The position numbers and the translations under genes were made by a program. From assembly GCA_901538445.1 (NCBI GenBank), contig LR594584.1:2947586-3011585 (forward strand): 64,000 nucleotides of DNA, read 5' to 3'. Shown in pieces: positions 27,315 to 35,000 of the stretch. The DNA comes from Gemmataceae bacterium (GTDB lineage: Bacteria; Planctomycetota; Planctomycetia; Gemmatales; Gemmataceae). Below the pieces are notes generated by a model. That model had not been told where the DNA came from, searched no databases, and worked only from the letters and a program-made list of their open reading frames with translations. Within the stretch, counting starts at the first letter, position 1, and the number at the start of each line of letters is the position of its first letter.

Positions 27315-28073
27315 TTAGGCCATTTCTTTAGCTGTGTTTGGGCTCCCAGCCGGTGCCTTCTGCTCTCGCGGTGTGCAAACAATGTCCGAGGCCTGCACGA
27401 CCCACACGCGTTCCGCACACGCTCGCGGTGTCAGCAGAGCGCTGACACCGACCTTGCTGTTGCCGTAGTCCTTGTAGTTTTTTTTCGTCCTTCCTCGCAC
27501 AGGTACCGGGATACCGACTTTGAGGTCCGTCCCGGGGCGGTACGCAACCCACGCCTCCTCGCGGAAGGCCAGGAACACGCTTATCGAACCCTGGCACCGC
27601 CATCTCTCAAGTGCACAGAGATCCTCGAACAGCTTATGGTTGCTATCGCAATTCTGTCCCCCATAAGCTTCCAGCGACCACCCCGCACCCGACAGGTCGG
27701 GAATTGCCTTCATCTCCTCGTCTTGCGACTGCTGCGTCGGAGCGCATTCACAAGGGTCTAGACCGAGTCCCCGCATGATACTGATCGCTGCGATCAGTAC
27801 CTCGACGTGGCACAGATTGTCGAACACCTCCGCCGGCCGCTGTTCTTCAGCGGTGATGAGGTCGCACGCTTGCATTGCGCCCTCTAGTGGGATGCGGTCC
27901 TCGCTGGCCAATACTAGGTGGCGGAGCGTTTGGTAGGTTAAGGTGCCAGCCTTCTCGGCCGTTTCCGTCGCCTGCCCGCGGTGCGCCAAGTAGGCCGTCG
28001 CGAGCACGCAGTACGCCACTGGGAGGCGATCGAGTTCAACTTTACCCTTAAGCGTTTTCAGCAAGACTGCCAT
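27315..28073 (-). CDS. Unknown protein next to defence operon
   Basis: 252 residues from ATG 28073 (AGGA eight bases upstream). A helical, cysteine-containing N-terminal half (YCVLATAYLAHRGQATETAEKAG..TLRHLVLA) and a mixed second half with ALERWRCQGSISVFLAFREEAWVAYRP. No family recognised. Visibly poorer in G and C than its neighbours, suggesting separate origin. It is separated from the nuclease gene only by the inserted IS elements, so it may be the fifth gene of that operon before the insertion. Confidence 0.6.
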   Translation of the reverse strand: MAVLLKTLKGKVELDRLPVAYCVLATAYLAHRGQATETAEKAGTLTYQTLRHLVLASEDRIPLEGAMQACDLITAEEQRPAEVFDNLCHVEVLIAAISIMRGLGLDPCECAPTQQSQDEEMKAIPDLSGAGWSLEAYGGQNCDSNHKLFEDLCALERWRCQGSISVFLAFREEAWVAYRPGTDLKVGIPVPVRGRTKKNYKDYGNSKVGVSALLTPRACAERVWVVQASDIVCTPREQKAPAGSPNTAKEMA

Positions 28074-28218
28074 CGAGTTTTCCTGTAGCGGGCATCGAGT
28101 GAGATTCGGGACAGCTCCTTGCGCCAGGGAGGCAGCCTAGTGTCCTGAGTTAGAAGTTCGTTTCCGGTTTCGGTCGGTCGGGCTACGAGTGTCGGGAACA
28201 CCTTTTGAGGAGTTCCCA

Positions 28219-29325
28219 ATGCCGCGCGGCCCCAAGCCCACGCCGATCACGTTGACCGAGGACGAGCGTACCAAGTTGACGGACTGGGCGCGACGACCGA
28301 CCAGCGCCCAGCGCCTCGCACTGCGTGCCCGGATCGTTCTGGCCGCAGCCGACGGCCACGCCAACGCCACCATCGCCACCGACCTCCGCATTACCGCTCC
28401 CACCGCCCGCAAGTGGCGTGACCGGTTCTCCGCCCGCCGGTTGGAGGGCCTGGTTGACGAGCCGCGTCCCGGTGCCCCCCGCACGGTCACCGACGAGCAA
28501 GTCGAGTCCGCCGTGACCCGCACCCCGGAGTCCAAGCCCGCCAACGCGACCCACTGGAGCACGCGCACCCTGGCGCGGGAACTGGGCCTGTCGCAGACCG
28601 CCGTCGTACGCATCTGGCATGCGTTCGGCCTCAAGCCCCATCGCCGCAGTTCGTTCAAGTTCTCGACCGATCCGTTGTTCGTCGAGAAGGTGCGGGACAT
28701 CGTCGGGTTGTACCTGTCCCCGCCGGAACGGGCCGTGGTGCTGGGTGTGGACGAGAAGAGCCAGATCCAGGCCCTCGACCGCACACAACCGATCCAGCCG
28801 CTGTTGCCGGGGCGATCCGAGAAGGCCAGCCACGACTACGTGCGGCACGGCACCACGTCCCTGTTTGCGGCTCTGGACGTGGCGACCGGGAAAGTGATCG
28901 GCGCGTGCCGCCAAAGGCACCGGCACCAGGAGTTTCTGGCGTTCCTCGACCACCTCGCCGAAGCCATGACCCGCACACCGGGGACGACGATCCATGTAGT
29001 GATGGACAACTACGGCACGCACAAGCACCCGCGCGTCCGGGACTGGTTCGTGCGGCACCCCGAGTTCGTCCCGCACTTCACCCCGACCAGCGGTTCGTGG
29101 CTCAATCAGGTCGAGCGGTTCTTCGCCCAGATCACCGAGCGCCGCATCCGTCGGGACGCGTTCCGCAGCGTCACCGAACTGGAGCACGCGATCGCGGAGT
29201 ACCTCCGGGCGCACAACAAACAGCCGCGACCGTTCGTCTGGACCAAGAGCGCCGATGTCATCCTCAACAAGGTCCGCAAACTCGCCGAACGACTCGCGCC
29301 CGATCAACCAGTAACGAACTTCTAA
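28219..29325 (+). CDS. IS630-family transposase
   Basis: 368 residues from ATG 28219. It has an N-terminal helix-turn-helix pair (MPRGPKPTPITLTEDERTKL, then ANATIATDLRITAPTARKWRDRF) and a DDE catalytic domain: D in VVLGVDEKSQ, D in HVVMDNYGTHKH, E in TSGSWLNQVERFF. The stop codon lies inside the target sequence that was duplicated by the IS4. It encodes cut-and-paste transposition at TA sites and appears intact. Confidence 0.93.
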   Translation: MPRGPKPTPITLTEDERTKLTDWARRPTSAQRLALRARIVLAAADGHANATIATDLRITAPTARKWRDRFSARRLEGLVDEPRPGAPRTVTDEQVESAVTRTPESKPANATHWSTRTLARELGLSQTAVVRIWHAFGLKPHRRSSFKFSTDPLFVEKVRDIVGLYLSPPERAVVLGVDEKSQIQALDRTQPIQPLLPGRSEKASHDYVRHGTTSLFAALDVATGKVIGACRQRHRHQEFLAFLDHLAEAMTRTPGTTIHVVMDNYGTHKHPRVRDWFVRHPEFVPHFTPTSGSWLNQVERFFAQITERRIRRDAFRSVTELEHAIAEYLRAHNKQPRPFVWTKSADVILNKVRKLAERLAPDQPVTNF

Positions 29326-29326
29326 C

Positions 29327-30785
29327 CATCCCTCTTCACGCTCAGGCCTCGTCTCCAATAGCCTATGGGGGCAGTAGTTGTGTGATGTTCGGGGGGTGAC
29401 ACGGATGTTGATGGATGCCGTTCTGGAGCGGTTCGTCGCCAAAAGCCCGATGGCGGTCGCGGTTCGCGGGGCGTTCGAGTACGCCCTGGCCCCGGCACCC
29501 CTCGATGACCTGTTCGTCCGCACCGTCGGGCACCGCGACGACCGCGAACTGTTGTTCTCCACGTGCGTCGATCTGATGGCCAACGTCGTGTGCCGGGTCC
29601 AGCCCTCGATCCATGCCGCCTGCCAGGCCGAGGACCACCTGCCGGTGAACGTCACCGCCGTGTACGCCCGCCTCGCCCGGGTCCCAGCGACCGCCGGGCG
29701 GGATCTGGTCCGCCACACTGCTGAACGGCTCGGGCCGGTCATCCGGGCGATGGGCGGGGCGGTCCCGGATCCGCTCCCCGGTTACCGTGTGAAGGTGCTC
29801 GACGGGAACCACCTGGGCAAGACCCACCGGCGGCTCAAGCCGCTGCGGGACGTGGCCGCCGGTCCGCTGCCGGGGCAGACTCTGGTGGTCCTCGACCCGG
29901 CCCTCGGGTTGGCCATCGATGTCGTGTGTTGTGAGGACGCCCATGCCCAAGAGCGGTCCCTGCTCGACCCGATCCTGGAGACGGTTGCGGACCGCGACGT
30001 GTGGGTTGCGGACCGGAACTTCTGCACGACCGGGTTCCTGTTCGGGATCGCCGGTCGAAGGGGATCGTTCGTGATCCGCCGACACGCCACGACCCTGAGT
30101 TGGGACCGGGAATCGGACTGGGTTTCGGCCGGGCGGACGGACACCGGGACGCTCTCCGAGCAGACGATCTGGCTGACCGAGCCGGGCGGGACGGAGTTGG
30201 CGGTCCGGCGGGTGCGGCTCACGTTGGACCGCCCGACCCGGGACGGGGACGGGGTCATCGAGGTGCTGACCAACCTCCCGGCCGAGGTGGCGGTCGCGGC
30301 GGTGGTGGCCGAGTTGTACCGTGGTCGCTGGAGTGTGGAAGGTCTGTTCCTGCGGCTGACCACGGTGCTCAAGTGCGAGGTGAACGCGTTGGGCTACCCG
30401 CCGGCGGCGCTGTTCGGATTCTGCGTGGCGCTGGCGGCCGGGAACGTGTACGCCGCCGTAAAGGCCGCCGTGCGAGCGGCCCACGGTGCGGCGGTCGCGG
30501 ACGGGGTATCGGACTACCACCTGGCCGTGGAGGTGTCGGGCGTGTGTCCGGGCCTGTGGATCGCGATCCCGGTCGAGGTGTGGGCGGAGATGGGGGCATG
30601 GACGGTCGGTCGGATGGCCGAGTGGTTGATGGGGTTGGCCCGGGGTGCGAACCTGGGCCGGTATCGGAAGGCCACCCGTGGCCCCAAGAAACCGAGCCCG
30701 CCACGCACTCGGTTCGCCGAGGCCAAACACATCGCCACATCGCGGCTGCTCAACGGTGAACAAACGTGATGTGTGAAGAGGGATG
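29327..30785 (+). mobile_element. IS4-family element inserted in the IS630 terminal repeat
   Basis: The 1459-bp element has 13-bp perfect terminal inverted repeats (CATCCCTCTTCAC at 29327; GTGAAGAGGGATG at 30773-30785) and is flanked by a 12-bp direct repeat CGAACTTCTAAC at 29315-29326 and 30786-30797. A 10-12-bp duplication is typical of IS4. The transposase is full length, so the insertion is probably recent. Confidence 0.95.
29405..30769 (+). CDS. IS4-family transposase
   Basis: 454 residues from ATG 29405. DDE elements: D in LDGNHLGKTHRR, D in VWVADRNFC, and the IS4-type Y-(2)-R-(3)-E-(6)-K signature in YRGRWSVEGLFLRLTTVLK. The N-terminal region is helical. It moves the 1.46-kb element; the only gene in it. 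An upstream in-frame codon at 29378 has no ribosome site. Confidence 0.92.
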   Translation: MLMDAVLERFVAKSPMAVAVRGAFEYALAPAPLDDLFVRTVGHRDDRELLFSTCVDLMANVVCRVQPSIHAACQAEDHLPVNVTAVYARLARVPATAGRDLVRHTAERLGPVIRAMGGAVPDPLPGYRVKVLDGNHLGKTHRRLKPLRDVAAGPLPGQTLVVLDPALGLAIDVVCCEDAHAQERSLLDPILETVADRDVWVADRNFCTTGFLFGIAGRRGSFVIRRHATTLSWDRESDWVSAGRTDTGTLSEQTIWLTEPGGTELAVRRVRLTLDRPTRDGDGVIEVLTNLPAEVAVAAVVAELYRGRWSVEGLFLRLTTVLKCEVNALGYPPAALFGFCVALAAGNVYAAVKAAVRAAHGAAVADGVSDYHLAVEVSGVCPGLWIAIPVEVWAEMGAWTVGRMAEWLMGLARGANLGRYRKATRGPKKPSPPRTRFAEAKHIATSRLLNGEQT

Positions 30786-30845
30786 CGAACTTCTAACTCA
30801 GGACACTAGCGTGAAACGCAACTCGGGCCGAATGACCGCTCGCAC

Positions 30846-31991
30846 TCAAGCGGGTCCGGTCGCGGCTCGGGTAATCGTGGGGATCTGGCTTTCCGGCAAG
30901 ATCACGGTGCGTTCCGTGGCGTAGTACACCCCGTCGCTTCGCCGCCTCAGCCCGACAATGCGGACGCTGTCGTTGGCTGCTAATCCCCCAACCGCAGTAT
31001 GAACGGCCGCTGGCAAAGAAGTCAGCGACACAGCCTCATGCGGCAGCGTACCGCCCTCGACCGCGATGGTCAGGGCATAGGCGGTTCCAGCATTCACAAG
31101 CCGCGGAGCCGTCGCCAATGCGCCGCGCGCAGCTTCCCCGTCCTGGCGGCCAGCCCACGCTTGGTCAGCACTTCCCCAGAACGCCGGACAAAGCATCTTG
31201 TAGGAACACCAACAACATGTGTCTGGCGAGGGCGAGGCGAGCGCCGTCGGATCGTTCGCACTCGCGGCTAGACCGTTATACCGGTCGAGAAGCAAGACCG
31301 CTTCTTGAGCAGCGGTTGTGCAGTCTGCGGGGTTCAAGTTCACTTCGACCGGCGGCCCGGCAATCGGGTAGAGGCGCCCTCGGGCGGGCCACTCGCCGCT
31401 GGCATCGTGAAGGAGATAGGCATAGAGCTGCAACTGGCGGACATAGGCCTGTCGAAGCACCGGCGACGAGTCTAATTCTTCCGATTCGTAGATGCTCCCC
31501 GTTTTGAAGTCGATGACTTCATTCTCCCGGCTAAGGTCCGGCTTCCCTTTCAGTTTACCGTCGAACGAGGTTAGTTCGTCCTCCCTATGTGTTCCCGCGG
31601 GAGCGTGCGCCGGTGGAGACGATGTGTCGATCAGAGGTGTGAGCTCTGCCGCGCGGAGCCGAACCGTCGCCAACACGAGGTGGTAGCCCCGCCAGTATTG
31701 CGGCTGCCCGAAGCGGGCGTTCAGCGCGTGCGCAGCAGCATGTTGTTGAAGGCGCGTAATTTCAGCCTGCCACAGGGCATCGAGGAGTTGAGCAGCTTCA
31801 GCTCCGGCCCGTGCGAGTGCCGGAACCCGCTCCAGGACCTTGTGGTAGGCGGTGCCCAACCAAGCCCTGGGGTTGCTCAGAACGTACGCCCCAGCCCCGG
31901 GTAGACGCGAGAGCCCGGCGCGAAGCAAGCACGAGCGCATGGATTCGGCCAGTGTCGGGCTCGTCGAGGGAATGAGCGGCAATGCGAACAT
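30846..31991 (-). CDS. PD-(D/E)XK nuclease, Cas4/AddB-like with FeS cluster
   Basis: 381 residues from ATG 31991. The RecB-family nuclease motifs are all visible: H50 in GTAYHKVL, D152 in GKLKGKPDL, D161-x-K163 in VIDFKTG, Q186..Y190 in RQLQLYAY. Four cysteines, C21 and a CCWCSYKMLC cluster near residue 263, match the 4Fe-4S site of Cas4/AddB nucleases. It cuts or trims DNA ends. It is the last gene of the four-gene operon with the DUF1998 helicase, which suggests joint action on invading DNA. Confidence 0.85.
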   Translation of the reverse strand: MFALPLIPSTSPTLAESMRSCLLRAGLSRLPGAGAYVLSNPRAWLGTAYHKVLERVPALARAGAEAAQLLDALWQAEITRLQQHAAAHALNARFGQPQYWRGYHLVLATVRLRAAELTPLIDTSSPPAHAPAGTHREDELTSFDGKLKGKPDLSRENEVIDFKTGSIYESEELDSSPVLRQAYVRQLQLYAYLLHDASGEWPARGRLYPIAGPPVEVNLNPADCTTAAQEAVLLLDRYNGLAASANDPTALASPSPDTCCWCSYKMLCPAFWGSADQAWAGRQDGEAARGALATAPRLVNAGTAYALTIAVEGGTLPHEAVSLTSLPAAVHTAVGGLAANDSVRIVGLRRRSDGVYYATERTVILPESQIPTITRAATGPA

Positions 31992-32030
31992 GATCGCGGG
32001 CTCCGCAGTTGCGTTCAGTCCCGACAGGTT

Positions 32031-35000
32031 TCAATAGGGGCGCCGCAACACCTCAAAGACGGATCGGAACCGGACGCTCAAACCGTCCGCGAGCGCCTGC
32101 GCCACTGGCCCGGCGAGCTGCGGCCCTGGGCTCGCTGCGTCCTCGCGCCAGAGCGGGTGCGTAATGAACATGATCCGGCGGCTGGTTTCATGTATTCCAG
32201 CATGGAGGGTGCCATACGGCTGGTAGTCCCAACCCGGCATCCCGTTGAAGTAGTTCGCAGCCGCGGCGGCATCCACACCCGCCCAATACGGGACGGAGAA
32301 GTCAATGGGGGCCGCCGCGTCAAGCGCGAGCCGGGCGAGATCCATTCCCAAACGCCAGTCGAGGATGTTGTGGTACGGCAGGTTGTTGAAATCGCGCAGA
32401 CAGTCCGGGCAGGAAGTAAGGCAAGTGGAAGCGTGCGACGGATGAACGTAGGGATCGTAGAAGTCGCGGCTCGATTGCCCCGTCACATACCGCAGCAGCT
32501 CTTCGATTCGAGCCGTTGTCCCAAAATGCGAACAGTAGCCGGCCCCGTTCTCCAGGTTATCGGATATGAACACTTGTCCATAAAGGTGGCCCGCCGCGTC
32601 GCGCACCGGCCGCATCCCAACCCGCAGTTCCTGCTCGCCGATATCGAGTTGCGTAGCGATTGCCCTTCTGAGGAGGAAACCGAGCGAGTACACGCCAGCC
32701 CGTACCGACAGGCCTTCATCGCCGATGGGGGTGGACTTAAGGCCTGGGGGCCAGGGCGAGCGGATACCGAGTACGAGCACGTCCGTCCGCTCGATCGAAG
32801 CGAGGGCACGCGGGTCCGGCCCCGCGTCCGTTGTCGGGTTGTTGATTCCGACCCGTTCGAGAGCCTCTTGCGTCACCCAGGTGTGTTGGTTCGCCCACTT
32901 CACGAACTCGAAAAGATCCCCGCCGTTGTCGTTGACCACGTAGATGAAATCTTGGTCGCTCCAGATCTCGCAGTTGCGGCCGGGAACCGGAGTCAGAGTT
33001 AAGTTCTGGATCCCCACCCGCGGCTTTGTCGCGCGGGGGCTCCACTCGAAGTTTCCGTCAAAATCCCGTTGGCGGCCGAACCAAGTTCGGAACCCTTTCG
33101 GCTGGGAGAGATTGACGACGTTGTAGCTCGGGTCGTGGGCCGAGTCCGCGCCACAGAGCACGCAGTGCGGGGACGGGGGGTGGCCCGGCGTAGCGGTGTT
33201 TACCGCTTGGCAGTTCCGACACAGCCCGATGGGGATGGGCGGCCCGAGCGGGTTCGGCTCTTGCGTGATAACGTGGCCACGGCGCTGGTAATCGACCACG
33301 CCGACCGAGGTGAACACAACCCCCTCTTTCACCGTCTCCGATCCGGGCGCGAACTGGCTGATGGCGATGTCCAACTGGCGGTCGATTTTGTCCTCTGGCG
33401 GCCAGTCGGCCGCGTTCGGGGTGGCGTGGTGAAGCAACCGCACTCGCGTCGGGAAGCCGAACATCGGAAGGACGCCGGCGTTGGCCAGACGTTTGCTCAG
33501 GGAGTCATCGCTGAGGCTCTGATTCACGATGGCGTCATCGATCTCGCCGACCAAGTCGTTCTGGATGTATGCGACTAAGTCGGCCCGGCGCGCCTGGAGC
33601 GCGGGATCTGTGCGGGTGAGCAGAACTCCACAAATGTGGTCGATTGCCGCGGCGCTGCGCTGAAGCCAGCCGTGTACCAGCGTACGAACAGTAGGCCGCG
33701 GCGGGTCAGTGTCGTTGAGCGGCGGCGCGGGTTGATTCCAATCTTGGTACTCGCCGAATTCGCCATGCACGTTGTCCCCGCCTTGTCCGACGAACAGGTT
33801 CTCTTCTGCGAACGCGGCCCGCAGGGACTCCTTCGCGAGCGCCCGGCGCAGTATCTCTTCGCGGCGCATATCGACGTAGGGCTGTGGAGGCGGATCCGCC
33901 GTCATCCGAGACGGCCGCTGGAAGTAGTAATCGTCGTGGCTCCGTCCGCGGCATAGCGTGAGGCAAAAGGACACTCCGCCGCGGCGCCCGGCCCGCCCGA
34001 CCCGTTGTTGGTAGTTGAATCGCTCCGGCGGCATGTTCGCCATCATCACCGCGCGCAGCGTGCCGATATCGACGCCCGCTTCCATGGTGGTGGTCACACT
34101 CAACAGGTCGATCGCATCGACCCGCCGGATCTCCCGCGGCGCGGGGAGGCAAATCTCCTGAAAGGCCATCTGACGCCGGCGGGCAATCGTGGGGTTCGTC
34201 TGACCGGTTAACTCGGCGCAGTGGAGGCGGAAGACCGGCCCCGCCTGCGTCGCGAGATACCCGTAGTACTCGGGCTCGGCGTGGCCTGCGATCGGCCACG
34301 GTCCGGCAAGGGGTTGGAGGCAGTCGGCATCGACGCACAGGCCGCCTGCGGCATGAAGATACCGGCGGCGGCAGCCCGGGCACTCGTGGTAGGCGTCTCC
34401 CGCCCGGATCAAACAAAGCCCCTCCGTCCGAAGTACATAATGGTTCGGGTCAAGCGCCCCGGCAGCGATCAGGTACTGCCGCACCTCCTGAACGAACGCA
34501 TTTGCGTTCGGCTCGCTGTGTCTCGCGGCCACCGCCTGAAGATACCTTTCAACGACCGAGGGCAGCACAGCGGCAGTGGTGGGGTTGTGGGTATCGATAC
34601 GCCTGTGTTCGCCGAAGATGCGGATCGCGCCGTCCGCTGCTTCTTGCACCAACTGGCGGGGCGACGGGAACGCGATGCGGTCGGTCGTGGCATAGCCCAG
34701 CAATAGCGATTCGAGGTCGCGCCTTCGCGAGGCGAAAATGATCGTCGTTACTTCTTTTTGCGAGCCCTCGTTGATCCGGCGCTGGTGGGCCCGTTGAGGG
34801 TGTGTGAGGTCGCCGTGCGGGCGCTGCACGGGGGGAGCGTTGTCCGGCCAGTTATACAGCTCCCGCCAAGGCCCCTCACGCCTCTCGGGTTCGGCCCACA
34901 GTATGTCCTGCCGGTACCCCCCCGGGTTCATGCCCTCCGCGAGGAGCCGCATCGAGGCGTCGAGGGCGATCGCCGTAACGCGATACGGCCCCTGTGCAGC

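Larger units (their letters stand above)
28138..30808 (+). mobile_element. IS630-family element, split by an IS4 element
   Basis: Perfect 23-bp terminal inverted repeats occur at 28138-28160 and 30786-30808, with a TA dinucleotide at each outer end, the expected IS630 target. The transposase is intact and the right terminal repeat is cut by the IS4 insertion: without the IS4 and its duplicated target the element is about 1.2 kb. Confidence 0.95.
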
